The notes below the pieces were generated by a model. The model had not been told where the DNA came from. It did no database searches and saw only the letters and a list, made by a program, of their open reading frames with translations. A program made the position numbers and the translations under genes. Of a stretch of DNA of 56,120 nt, positions 44,403-56,110 are shown piece after piece; the stretch's first letter is position 1; every line of letters starts with the position of its first letter. The stretch is taken from the NCBI GenBank assembly GCA_009746045.1, contig RPFO01002167.1, forward strand, positions 1 to 56,120. Reading direction: 5' to 3'. This DNA is from Mesostigma viride. Lineage: Eukaryota; Streptophyta; Mesostigmatophyceae; Mesostigmatales; Mesostigmataceae.

Positions 44403-47287
44403 ATGTCGGACGCCGACGATGCGCGGGCGCGTTGGGAGGGGAAGCGCCATGCCGCTGCGACGTTCGCGGAGGACTACTTCAGAGACAGGGCAAGTGTCTC
44501 GAATCGGGGAAGTTGTTGTCGCTAGCGGGAGGTGATGGGAGGGAAGTTGGGGGCCGCGCGGCATACCGTTAGGGAAGCGGGTGCGAAACCACGCGCCTGT
44601 TGCTGACGCGCTTGTATCTCGTCTCGCCGCTGCCTATGCTCGGGGATGGTAACGCAGGTACCGCTGTTCGAAAAACCGTTGGACTTCTCCAACGCGGCCA
44701 AATACTTCTTCCCAGTGCACAGCGACCCCTGGAAGAAGCTGGCGTGTATCGAACACATGCAACAGGAGCTCGGCAAGTGGAGACAGGCGAACCCGGCGTC
44801 GTGGACCAGCATGTACATGGTCGACGGGGAGGAGGGCGGGGGGCGGTCTCGGAAGAGGAGGCTGCAGGGCACCCGAGCGGTGAGTCGTCGTTGATGGCGC
44901 TGTTGATGGACGGGGACGGGTGCATGCAATGCCCCCCCCCCCCCACACCCAGCATCCGGGTTACGAGCACAATAGTAAGCTAGACTTCACCGACCTTGCC
45001 ACGGTATGCTTGCTATCGCTCGTGCCCCCCCCCCCCTCGCTGACGCGTGTTTCGTCAAATGTGGACACCCGCATGTGCTGCGCAGTTGGGGCGCCTGAAT
45101 AGGCTACGCACCTACTGGGACCAGAAGTGTGCGACCGCAGAGGCGGAACTGGCGCGAAGAGGTCAACCGGCGGAACAGCGTTTACCGGGTGAGGCGTTGC
45201 ATGCTCAAGCCGCGGAGGCGTGCGCGGGGCAGCCCGCGCAGGGTGGGCAGGCCGACCGTACGGGACACGTCGTGCCGCCACCGCCATCGATTGTCGCGAT
45301 GGCAGTCGGCATGCTGGAGGCGGCGTGTGCCTCCGTCCCGTGGCTGGCGGCCGCCGACGAGGGAGTAGCGCACGTGGAGGGGTGGTTCAGAGAGGACAGC
45401 CCTGCCTCCATCGAACTCGTGCAGGCAAAGGCCCTGTCCCTGGCGGAACAAGCGCTGCGGGAGGCGTCGCGCGGCCTCCGCGGCCACCGCGCGGCGAGGG
45501 GCACCGCGGTGAGTAGCCTTGTAGTCAGCGTGTGACGGATACCCGGATGTGTACATGCTGCTGCTCTTCCCCGTGCGACTTGCGTTCATAGGATCCCCTG
45601 ACTGACACTGCCGTCCCTGCGTCGTTCCGAACTCGCCATGTACAGGGTGCCCTCCTGGCTCTGCCTGCCCCGTCCACCCCCCGTGTGGGCTCGTCGGGGG
45701 ACGCGAGCGGCGACTCGCGTGTTGAGGGGGGTTTGGAGGGCGACCGAGGCGACGTGCACGGGGAGGGCGCGGACAGCGTCGCGGGGAGGGTGGCGACCGC
45801 GCCAGCCGGCGGCGAGGGGATGCCCACGGGGGTCCCCGCAGACGGAGACGGCGAGGGCGCGGCCGGCGTCGCGGGGCGGGCGGCGACCGCGCCGGCAGCG
45901 GATGTGGAGACGGCGTGCGAGGGCGGGGACGGGCGCGGAGAGGGTTCAGCGGACGGCACGCGGCGGGCGGGTGTGGTGGGCGGGTGCGGCGATGCGGTGC
46001 GGGTCGCAGACATGGCACAGTCGGAAGGGGATATGGCGGCCGCCGCAGGTGACGGCGATGGCGGCAGTGACGGGCCTGGCTGTGACCACTCAATCAGCGA
46101 CGGGCCCCTGGCCAGTCCGCGGTCACCCGGCTACCCAGATAGCCCGCACGGCACGGGGGGCGCGGCCGCGGGGACGGGGCGGCCGGCGAGGGGGGGGGGC
46201 TTCCCCGCACGAGCAAGCCGAAACCGCGCCGTTCACCCCCGTGTCCGTGCAGTCCAGCACGGATTCCGACGTCTCCTTTGTGGGGTGCGACGATTGCCCC
46301 CGTTTCGACGCGATCCTGGCTGATCGGGGTGGCCGCCCACTGGGACCCATCACCGAGCCCTTGACCAGACATAAGAGCATCGACACCTGGGTTAACGTGG
46401 CAGTCGGCGTAGTAGTCGCCCTGCTGAGCTCTTGCCAGCTCGACGGCGCACCGGGCCTGCAGTGGCTGCACGCCACGGAGTATGGGGGGGCAAGCACGGC
46501 GCCGGCTGCCGGGTCGGCCTGCGTCTTCTGCAGTGCATATGCGCGCTTGCGGACCCACGGATGACGATTAAGGCTCGCGACGAGACGAGGGACGAGCTCC
46601 GCGCTGCCTTGCAAGCCCAAGGCCGTCTCGACCCCGAGGGAGGCGAAGGCAAGGAGAGCCCGGAGGACGCCCTCAGGTTGCTCATGCGCCACGTGCAGGG
46701 GTGCCACGTCCGCGGGAGTCTACGGTGTTGGTCGCTGGGCAGCTCTCGGCGGGTGGGCGCCCCCTTTGCTATGGGAGTCTCCGACGGCGCTCCGCGCGAC
46801 GTCGGAGACCGCATACGGTACGTGTGCTCGCGGCGAATTGGTCGGCACGGCGGCCACCTGGCCAACGGCACCTATGCAAACTGCTACATGGAGCACGTGT
46901 TCGACGGGAAGCCCGCCTGGGTGCTGTGCGCCGACATCCGCGAGTACGATGGACCGGGTGTGCCGGCGGAGTTGGATGTGCGGGCCAAGCTGCGGGCAGG
47001 GGTTGGACGGACAGACCACTGTGCACACGCTCACCCTCCGTCTGTGCGTGCTCTACAGGCGCACGAGCCGGCGAGACCACTTCACGGTGCTCCAGCCGGC
47101 CGACCCAGCCGTGTGGGACGGGGAGTGGGTAGAGGTGGACGGGCTGCTGGCAGATTACGGGGAGCAGGGGGGCAGAAGCCGGGTGCGCCCCGTTGGGACC
47201 CTGGCCACGCTCCTGCCCGTGGTGGCCGGGGACGCCCGCGGCGTGGGTTACAAGGTGGTCCGGTGTGTTCCGGACGCCGCAGCCTAG
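44403..47287 (+). CDS. Five-exon gene, conserved family not recognised
   Basis: Exons: 44403-44489, 44658-44879, 44953-45003, 45086-45508 and 45646-47287. All four introns (168, 73, 82 and 137 nt) are phase 0. The first has a GC donor (AGG|GCAAGT); the others begin GTGAGT, GTATGC and GTGAGT and end in CAG. The protein starts MSDADDARARWEGKR, has a basic RSRKRR patch near residue 95, a helical Ala/Glu-rich exon 4, a Gly/Ala/Asp-rich low-complexity linker, then a C-terminal part with VSFVGCDDCPRFD, YANCYMEHVFDGKPAWVL and EWVEVDGLLADYGE. Exon 5 needs three frame changes, at G runs 46190-46199 (10 G), 46484-46490 (7 G) and 46999-47002 (4 G). With these it reads through to the stop at 47287. I recognise no domain. 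The basic patch and acidic linker would suit a nuclear protein, but that is only a guess. Confidence 0.6.
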
Positions 47288-48369
47288 GGAGCGTCCGCGC
47301 CACCTCAATTTAAACGGAGGCGCATGGGGTGCCACCGTCCGGGCGCGCCAGCAGCTGTCGCGTGTCGGTTGCTCGGACACCCTGGGTATCGGCGGGGCAC
47401 CGTGGACGCGTGGCATCCGTGCGGCGTGCAGGCCTCGATGCCGGCCTCTGTTGGGTCGTATGTTGCATAACTGGGATGAGACCCTGGGTAGCGCTTGTCG
47501 CCAATATGTCACCACACCGGGCCGTAACCCGGCGGGCCCGCTGGGGCGAGTGTGCTCGGAACAGGTGCCATGCCCTGCGCTTGTGTTGTGCATTCGGTAC
47601 TCGTTGCGTGTCCCCCCCCCTCCCCCCCCCCCCCCCCTCCCTCCCCCCCCCCTCCTCCCTCCCTCCCTCCCTCCCTCTCACATTGTGGCCAGGTCAGACT
47701 ATGCCGCCCTGGCTGGCCAAGCCGCCGGGGGCAACACCAAGCACACGGATAATGCCAAGGAGACAACAATGGATAGTGCGGATAATATCTAGTATGGATA
47801 ACATGTCTGGTCTGCAATGGAGGGTTTGTCTGCTCTCAATAGCATACATACTAGTTGTATATAGGTTTATAGTGGGGCGTTTGCTATGGTATGATTTATT
47901 TCACTCTGCCGTAAGTAATATAATTTGTAGAATACGTATCATGCAATCGCTTCATGATAACTACTGGGGACATGCCAGGTCAATAATTGATGCCCATATA
48001 ACTAAATACGCAATTACCCGAGGTGGGACCGTCTGCACCCATCCATCCGTCCGCCGGGGTTGATGCTCCGTGACTTCCCAACGGGAGCACGAGTCTAATT
48101 AATCGATAAACTAGTCGATTAACGAGCGAATATCGGGGAGACAACCAGCGCTTGTGCGTTGAAATTATGGCTGTCTTACGTGTGGGGCGACTAGGTGACC
48201 TACACGGCGGGGCCGGAAACAGCTTGCCTGATCAGGGCGCGTGTCTCGAGTCTATCTGGCTGGGAGTGTCTAGTGGTGATCGAGCACCATTGCTGCGATC
48301 GCTCTCCTGGCACCATTTACGAGGAAATACCCGCAGATGGAAAACCGCTGAAAAGGTCTAGCTAGTAAG
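47288..48369. other. Downstream region, C-rich tracts, no gene
   Basis: Probably holds the 3' UTR of the preceding gene. Long C and CCCT runs lie at 47612-47680. The rest (47690-48369) is AT-richer with no recognisable feature. Confidence 0.5.
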
Positions 48370-49540
48370 TCAGCACGCCATGCCATGATTCAAAACGTCC
48401 AAGAACTGCACACGGTGCAAAGGTAAAAAGCCGCAGGACAGCACTTTCAAAATGTGCGGCGGGAACCAAAAGCCCGCGCATGCCAGAAAAGATCGTGTTG
48501 CTGCAGCGACGAGCCGACGTGGACAACGAATCCAGTGCCAAGCCTCGGAACGGCCGCAAAGGAGATCTGGCACCACAGGGTTCAGATGTGCGGAGATACT
48601 GCGCGATCCAGCCGGTTTGTAGAGCGTGTGCCAATGGGCATCACCGAGCAGACGTGGGTGACGTTGCAAAAAACACCGGACTTGACGGAGCATAGCGTCT
48701 CGGCCATAGTCTTTGACCAACAAACGACGCAAGCGGTCCATAAGAGTCGCGATGAAATGGACACGGTAAGAACAAACATGGGGAAAACGATGCGACTGAC
48801 TAAGCACAACCCCGTGTTATGCTGCGTGGGAAAGGAGGCCGTGAATATCGGGGTAACGAATAAAAGGAATTTGCCGGTATTCGGGGCTTATCATAGACAG
48901 CCCTTCTCGCCGTGGGTAATGCCAAGATCGAGGTAATTGCAATGAGTATCATCTGACACGAGCTTTAATGTGAGGGCTATCCGGGTAGATGCCAGGCAGA
49001 CCAGCGGTGATATACAAATAAACGGGTTGTGAAACCAGGGTTGCCGAAAGCGATGACATCGTCAATGTATCGGCACGTGTGGATAAAACGCCGGATGACA
49101 ACATCGTCGTTTGAGGCAATGAGATTCTCCGTGAAGGCAAGCGCATGAGCGTATATCTAGAGGTCTGCAAGGAGCCCGGCACAGTTGGTGTCCATAGGGA
49201 TGCCGATACCTTGGTGGTATACGTTGCCCGCAAGGCAAATGAATGTGTTATCAACAGGATAAGAGATCCAAGGAACAAGGTCAACCTTCGTGATCGTATA
49301 ATTACAACCATCCCGCACGATAGCACCTGCCGCGATCCCTGAGAGCCACGTTGCCGTGGGCTTGGTCTGAGAAACACGCACGTGCAGGTGGTTGCGCCCT
49401 TCAGGCATACGTGCATAAAGACGAGTCAGGAGGCTATCTGAATGGGCCTTCAAATCGTAAAAATCTAGTGTGGTATGTAGAGTGGTGAAATCATAGGTGG
49501 ACAGGGGCATAGGTATACGCATCTCCGCGGCTGTCACGAG
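48370..49540 (-). pseudogene. Decayed reverse transcriptase, Penelope-like type probable
   Basis: Reading right to left: STYDFTTLHTTLDFYDLKA (catalytic motif A region, near 49500), VDLVPWISYPVDNTFICLAG, GIPMDTNCAGLLADL (motif B, near 49190), then TCRYIDDVIAFGNPGF (catalytic YxDD box, near 49050). After frameshifts come HCNYLDLGI and, downstream, RLLVKDYGRDAMLRQVRCFL (near 48690). A TAG stop follows LLADL and at least two frameshifts break the rest, so it is not functional. The DFTTLYT, GIPMGTNCA and YIDD set is characteristic of a widespread eukaryotic retroelement reverse transcriptase that I associate with Penelope-like elements. No GIY-YIG endonuclease was found. Confidence 0.78.
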
Positions 49541-49649
49541 CGAGCGAGTATAATTACTAACTTCAGGGTAAAGTAACCCACGTAGATATAAACACAGGTG
49601 ACGCTAGCAAGCGACAACACGACAAAACAGCTATACAGCCGGCATCAGG

Positions 49650-50170
49650 ACACCCGATCCACGTCGCGGCACGACGAAACCCTCCTCATACGTGAGCTGC
49701 GCCGCGACGTCGGCCCGTGTGCGGCGGAGAAACACGCCAGCCATAGCCCGGGTCTTCGCCTTTGTGGCGTGCCACGTCCGAGTAGCCCGGGTAATCGCGA
49801 CCGACAGGGCGTGGCCGCCAATAGGATGTCCAGGTCTGCGACGACCAAGTGGCCCGTTGGCCCTCCATGTCCAGGTTGTCCGGCCGGAGCCGGCAGCACT
49901 CATGAAAGAAGTAGTTGGCGGTCGGGGTCCCTGCGGCCCCGAACTCCTCGTATACAAACGGCACTGTAGGGTGGTGCGCCACGCCCCCATACGACTGTTG
50001 ATTGGCCCGCTCAGCCCGATCCGCGGTATAGCCCGCCGCATGGGGTGCACCAACCACGTTGCCAAGAGCCAAGCGGCGGGCCACAGAAACGTCAACGAGC
50101 AATTGCCGGCCGCCTCCCTCGAATCCCAGAACCACCGTGTCGGGTCTGTGGTTAGGGGGGGGTAGAAAGC
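49650..50170 (-). pseudogene. Retroelement-derived C-terminal domain, frameshifted
   Basis: Reading right to left: RPDTVVLGFEGGGRQLLVDV, a Tyr/Ala-rich helix, HPTVPFVYEEFGAAGTPTA, then WSSQTWTSYWRPR, and in another frame ALSVAITRATRTWHA. The order RPD, LLVDVSV, F.P.V.E.FG, W...W, LSVA.. is typical of a nuclease-like domain carried by many eukaryotic retroelement proteins. The frame change near 49850 and the lack of a start indicate a relic. Whether it belongs to the neighbouring reverse transcriptase is unclear, because it lies upstream of it on the same strand. Confidence 0.55.
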
Positions 50171-50917
50171 CGTGCCGGTGCGCGTGACCCTTGCTTCACG
50201 ACCGTGTGAAGCGCAGAGCCCGGGGGGGGTATGCCCTCGTCAATGCTTGCCTCGCCTCGCACGGCCCCTACAAGGCCTCGCCCTCGCTCCCATCCCGTTT
50301 GTACAGAGCGCGCGCATCGGTTGTCGCTTGGTTGCGCGGCATTGAGTCGTGACGGCACCCTCGGGGCTCGCAGAGACGTCCGCTCCTTGGAGCCTTGTGA
50401 CCTGGAAACGGGTGGGCAAGGCGTGACGCGGTGGGCGGGCATCAGACAAAGGGTCGCGGTCAGGGGCATCCCAGGAAGTCGAGGCACTACAACCAACCCC
50501 CTCCCCCCCCCCCCCCCCCCTATGGGAGCACAGTGACATGGGCACCCGCAACTAGTGCGCACAAGGTGGATCCCCGAGCAAGCCCCCTCACCTCAACCCT
50601 CGTTATGTTTTCTTCGTTTGTTCTCCATTCCTGTGACTGGTGGTGGTGGTGGGGTGGGGTGGGGTACATGCCCGGGCCTTCGTGCCCCCCCCCTCTCCCC
50701 CCCCCCCCCCCCCACCAGCCCCCGCCCTCCGCCGCCCACCCACCCACCTGACATCCCGTGAATGTTACGGAAGGAGAACCAGAGCATTCACCGAGGCTGC
50801 CTAGGGCAGCAAACCTGATGCAACTTACTCATTTCAGCGGGAGGGAATAGGTGGATAGCCCAATGGGACCCAGTGTTTACAGAATGCCGTCAAATTTAAC
50901 CCGCGATGCTGTCAACT

Positions 50918-50948
<31 letters not shown>

Positions 50949-51765
50949 TCCCCTCTTCCCAACCCCAACCCATTCAGTTTTGCTCGCTTCATGCTTGGGT
51001 TCATCGGCTCGTGAACCCAACCCCCCCCCCCCCCCCCTCCCCCAGGAACGACATGGTACCTCTGGCCAGCCGTACATCAGTCGTCAGACGGTACACATTG
51101 CGTGCTGGTTCTGTCGCATCCAACACTGTGGCAGGGGCTATTCCGGGCGGCTCTCACGAGGGAGGCCTAAACGACGTCATATCTTGTTTCGTAATCCCAC
51201 ATTTGCCGGCGTTTCACCACGTAGATCACGTCGTGTCTGACGTTTCCCCGCACCCATGGCGACCCGAAATCCTACCCAGTGTCGTAGTTATGTTCCCACG
51301 ACCGCGGCCCCCTTCTCCTTTCCGGTTACCTCGACAAAGTGTCGTCCTTTCCTGGCGTAGCCCTGCCCGGAACGTTGGCATAAGTCGCCTATGCATGGTC
51401 AACGCCTGCGCACCGCCTGCACATGAAACGCCTACGTGTCATGACATAATTGTGTACAGTACGAGGCCGCGAGTCGAGTCGTTCCAGGCACGCGGCATGG
51501 AAGCATGTGTACAGGACAGCACAGGATAGCCAGAGATTCCCGTATGCTGCCTGCAACAGGCATGCAGGGCAGCGATACGAGGCTCTGGCCATGTAGGGTT
51601 GCACAGCGTTGCTCATGACCGAGGATCAAGGATGGAACGAGGTTGCATGTAATCGTGGGTTGGCGCAGGACAGGCGGCCACGTGCACGTCCGCGCACGGG
51701 TTAAGGCGCCCACGCCTCGCAGGCCGGAGGCACTTTACGTCGTGGTCGGGGTCGACTAGGTGGGG
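50171..51765. other. Region of repeated C homopolymers, no gene
   Basis: Contains C runs near 50503-50520, 50688-50712, 50922-50948 and 51020-51037, with GGTGGTGGTGGGG between them. ORFs across it are proline- or glycine-rich shadows. The segment 51050-51530 stays open in one frame but has no recognisable domain. Confidence 0.5.
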
Positions 51766-52281
51766 TGCACGTGGCGGCTGCCCATTGATCAACCTACGAC
51801 GATCGTCGTAGGTTGATCAATGGGCAACCGCCATGTGCATTTCGGGATTCTGTCAACAAACCGTCCGGCACAATAAATGTAGTCGGAGTTAATATAGTTG
51901 GATGTGCGTGGAATCGTGTCGCACTGTATAATGCAGGGGCTCACAGGCGGTGGCCGGCCGGACAGGTCCGGCCAAAGTTATTCCCCTGCACGTGGCGGCT
52001 GCCCATTGACCAACCTACGACGATCGTCGTAGGTTGATCAATGGGCAACCGCCATGTGCATTTCGGGATTCTGTCAACAAGCCGTCCGGCACAATAAATA
52101 TAGTTGGAGTTAATATAGTTGGATGTGCGTGGAATCGTGTCGCACTGTATAATCCAGGGGCTCACAGGCGGTGGCCGGCCGGACAGGTTCGGCTAAAGTT
52201 GTTCCCCTGCACGTGGCGGCTGCCCATTGACCAACCTACGACGATCGTCGTAGGTTGGTCAATGGGCAGCCGCCACGCGCG
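51766..52281. mobile_element. Three 74-bp palindromes spaced 221 bp: tandem MITE-like elements
   Basis: Palindromes at 51766-51839, 51987-52060 and 52208-52281 have centres exactly 221 bp apart. Each has 37-bp arms of the form TGCACGTGGCGGCTGCCCATTGATCAACCTACGACGA, with only a few mismatches (2 of 37 in the first). The intervening 147-bp segments are nearly identical. This can be read as two head-to-tail elements with 37-bp terminal inverted repeats that share or abut ends. A diverged further copy seems to begin near 52345 (GTAGGGTGCACGTGGCCGCC). No coding capacity. Confidence 0.82.
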
Positions 52282-52698
52282 TGTCCGAGCACGTGGTACG
52301 GCGCCGGCACGGCTCAGTCGGACGCGTTGTCGGGCTCTGGGTAGGACTCTTAGGTAGGGTGCACGTGGCCGCCGGTCGAATGACGTTCGCGTATGCACTG
52401 TATATTACAAGTGCTCACACCATCGTGTACTGTACAGCGGGTAAACTAGGCAACTCAACCTTCCATGCACGACATCGGCACCGTCTCCAGGAGGTCGACA
52501 GCTCGGGGACGTTGAGTGGGATTGCGGACGAGTGTGCGCTGGTTCCGCTCCGAGCCCCCCACGTCGACGTTCAGCTGACTTGACCACGCGGTGTCTTCTC
52601 GACAACACGAAGCCAGTTTTCTCGGGATACGCCCAGCTTACATTGGCATCGGTCCGGCTCCCGTTTTCTTCCGTTGGCAGCTTTCGTACACACCCGTC

Positions 52699-54054
52699 AT
52701 GGAGGACAACAACAGCTCGTCGAGCGTGCTCCCAAACGCCGGTGAGGGGGGTCCGCCTCGGCTGCCCCCGCCCCGGCTGGCCACCTCTCCGCCCCTCGGT
52801 CGGCATGCGTTCGGGCTGGTCCCTGTGGCGAGGGTGGCCCACTCGGCACCAGTCAACGACCCGGTACCTGTGCAGCCTGTACCGGGCGGGTGGCCCTTGC
52901 CCCCGCAACATGGGCCCGAAGACCCGGGAGCGCGTCCTGCTTTCGATGGCGCGGGCGGGGGGGGGGTACCGCCGCGGGGTCGGTTCGACAGGACCCGGCC
53001 ACCGTCTCGGGGCTTCCTGTTGCGATGGGCAGGTTTGTCGACAGCCGTGGCGATGTGTGGGTGCGAGCACCATATGATCCTGTGGCCCCCCCCCTGCAGG
53101 GGTGACATGGCGGGGTCAATAGGCGATCACGAACGCGACGGCGACTTCTTCGGCTACGAAGCCGACGCGCTGTACACGGAGTATCCGCTTGACGAGGGGA
53201 CGGCGGCGGCGCCGACGTACAATCCGAGGGGCCCGGACGATGGGCGGTCACCCGTCTATCACCCCGACGGTGGTGACGAAGTCGCCCCGGTTGAGGAGCG
53301 GGCCGACGAGGAGCCCATTGGCAGCGACGCGCCATGGCAGCGACGACAGCGGCAGCGACGGGGCTAACGAGGCCTGTCGGGGGTGGCGGTCGGGGGTGGG
53401 GGGGGTGGGGGGGGTGGGGTGGGTGGGGTGGGGTGGGGGGGGGGGGGGTGGGGGAGTTTATGCCCGGTGCGCGACGCTTGTCGCTCGTGTCTGTCTCGGT
53501 TGTGTATATTGCATTGCGGACTGCTTGGCCAGCTGGTCGAGTTGAGTGGACCCGCACCAGGCCCGGGCGAGTGAGGGAGCTTCCGATCAGCGGGGATGCG
53601 GGGGGGCGACTTCGGCAACCGGCGCGGCGTGTAGGTGGATGGGCGGGAGGGACGCGGCGGATGGCCAGCCCGGGGTCCCCTCGATTCGGAGTATGGGCAT
53701 GGCCAACGATCACCGGGCGCACAGAGTGGCGTCTCCGGTGGCTCCCCTGCGGCCAGCCGGGGCGGAGGGCGGCGCCGTGCCCAGCCAGTCTCTGTCTTGG
53801 CTACCACCGGCCCTCGCCACATTTGCGATACTGGTCACTCGCCAACGTGCCCGTCGCGGGGGTGCAGAGCCGGGGCTGGGACCTGGTGGTCCGGGCCCAG
53901 GTGGATACCCGGTGACAGTATGGTCGTTCAGGGCTGGCGGATACCGGTCGGGACGACCGTCGGACTGTACGACAATCTGGCAGGCACGGCCCTGGTGCGT
54001 CCGTTGCACAAGGGAGATGTGTCTAGCTTGGGTGCCGGCGATTGCATGCAATAA
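52699..54054 (+). CDS. GC-rich coding-like region, function unknown, frame broken
   Basis: ATG at 52699 (MEDNNSSSSVLPNAGEGGPP) opens a Pro/Gly-rich start. Around the G run at 52958-52968 the protein-like reading moves to another frame (LPVAMGRFVDSRGDVWVRAP). A possible acceptor GCAG at 53096-53099 leads to an acidic segment (DFFGYEADALYTEYPLDEG). After the 53390-53455 G-rich tract, protein-like pieces reappear (NVPVAGVQSRGWDLVVRAQV; GWRIPVGTTVGLYDNLAG), ending at 54054. The style resembles the 44.4-47.3 kb gene: GC-rich with acidic low-complexity parts and homopolymer breaks. I could not assemble a clean exon model, and no domain is recognised. Confidence 0.33.
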
Positions 54055-55479
54055 ACGCGTCTCTCTATTGGTGAGAAAGCACCGACGTTGCTCGCCACGG
54101 TTTGCCCTGCAGCTCAGTCCATACGTTGACAGGAGGAAGTGAGGTGTTCTCCGTTTGCTGACGGGTTGCGCAAGACCGCAGGCTGGCCGCCGGTCTTTAT
54201 ACTCACGTACCGAGTTTGGGTTTACGAGGCGTGTTCATAGGTCGTATCCACGACGCACGTGAGACGTAGAATGCGGCAAAGCATGGAGACCAACACCCGA
54301 TATTTCTTTGTTCTTTATTCACTATGCAGGTGCACCCCCACCACTGTATATTATATAAGTCGATTAAGTTAGCAAACAGGCCCAGTGCGTGTGAGCTCTT
54401 GGTCTTTCACGCCGCGTTGAGGCAGTTGCTCGGGACAGCACCTTCAGCCCGAACACCAATCCCCGCCTGTTGGTCACTTCCATGTTCAAGTGGGCAACCA
54501 GAGCGCGTGCTTCCGAGATAGCTTGGTCATCCCCGTGACCAGGCTATATGCTTCTTTGTTGCTCCTCGTTCCCGTCGGCGTGACGAGGCACGTGCGGGCG
54601 TGCAAGCAATTCCCCAACGTCCACTGGCATCAGTGCACAGCCAGGACGAGCGGGATTATATAGCGGCATTATATAGTACCACCAGATATTCGATACGCAA
54701 ATTAAATACATACAGGTTATATTCTGTGAGGTCTTATCCAGGAATTAATCCCGTCACCTCGGTAGAGCCTCCAGTACAATGACCTTCTGGCGGTGAGTTA
54801 CATTAATCCCAGATACTAATCCCGTAAAACCCAGTACATATTCATCATAAGTATAACAAATCCATGACAATTAAAATACCACTCGACCAAATAAGGCGTA
54901 TTGCGATAGTTTGCCGGTCGTTCTCTCAACAGGGGTCTACTGGCGCCCGTCGTACGGCGCCCGTCTACTTGCCGGATGGTAAACTGCCGCCGCAAACAAA
55001 TGACAAAATGAAACGCATAGGCAACAATTAAATCCTGCCCCGGGGAACTAGGGAAGTCGGAACAGGCAAACACCTGAACCCAGCTCGCGTACAAACATAA
55101 TACCAGGGAACCGAACCCCGCCCTATAAACCCCAGTACGAAGGTTCCCAGACAATTGTGAGAAGTATGTGCAAATACACCTCTCTTTTAAAATAGAATAC
55201 ATGGTCTGTAATGGACCTGTTAACCTCGTGTAGTCACAGCATGAACCCCAGCCAAAACCTAGCTGTGTCTGATTATGATCAGAGCGAGTGTACCGTGGTC
55301 CACGATCCTTATTACAGACTAAACACGGGTACTGTGCCAGTCACGACGCTGACACTACCACACAACCTGCTTCTTCAATGCCCTATATCCAGGCACCAAC
55401 TTACACAGCTTGCTGCGATGGGTCCATAAGAGACGGAGGAACCTAGTACTGCGCTGCTGCCTTCTACACTAGCTCGGTC
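54055..55479. other. No gene recognised; may include LTR sequence
   Basis: AT-richer sequence following the GC-rich block. It lies downstream, in the minus-strand sense, of the Ty1/copia RNase H remnant, so part of it may be that element's 3' LTR. No matching second LTR is in the window. The short direct repeats AATCCCGT(C/A)A occur near 54753 and 54822. Confidence 0.4.
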
Positions 55480-56110
55480 AAAGCATCGGCAGTTTGTCAA
55501 CCCCAGTGATATGCTCAATACTGGCCAAGGAGGACAGTTCCTTTGGAAGGCGATAATCCAGGTCCCTACTTCTGGCCATCTGCCTGTGCACAAGCTGCAC
55601 CTTCCCCATGGAGCCTGTTTTGAGAAGAGCGGTAACCCGAAGTGGCCAAGGAGTGTTGGAAGTCATCTGATGAAGCAACTCCTTCAGATAGAGGCTTGCG
55701 TGAATGCCTTCACAAATAGCCCTGCATTCGGCCACACACTGCTGACAGCCACCCGCGGGTGCAGGCGACTGAACCAGCTAACCCAACTCCCAGCGGGCCT
55801 TCGTGTCTGAGCACAAAAAGCCCTGCAGCCTTGCCCCTGACCTTGGAGACCTGCATGCTGTCCATTGTGCTATCCACATACAGTCCCGTCGAAATGGGGT
55901 GTGAGAATCCACTGCAGCCGACAGGATGCCAGATGAAGCCCTGGCCTGATCAGCCGCCTTGGCAGACCCTAGCTCCATCAGCATGCCATCAGGCTACCTG
56001 GCTACGACCATAAGGTCTGGCCTGGAAATACCCGCCACCCAAGCATCATGCCCCTGACCATAAGACACGGTGCCTGCGTGATGACTGGACGAAGCATGCT
56101 AATTCATGGG
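55480..56110 (-). pseudogene. Decayed Ty1/copia-type RNase H region
   Basis: Reading right to left: HDAWVAGIS (near 56045), GFLCSDTKARWELG with a stop, VAECRAICEGIHASLYLKEL (near 55725), then PWPLRVTALL, and SIEHITGVDKLPML (near 55505). The order matches the C-terminal RNase H of copia-type polyproteins, where a VAxxxAEYxAICE-type motif is followed by LKELL and later by HI..VD..AD.LTK. Stops and missing residues show decay. The element continues beyond the window edge. Confidence 0.6.

Noticed and set aside
51050-51530. Plus-strand ORF after the C runs
   Set aside because: Open by chance in GC-rich sequence; no domain, start context or splice partner.
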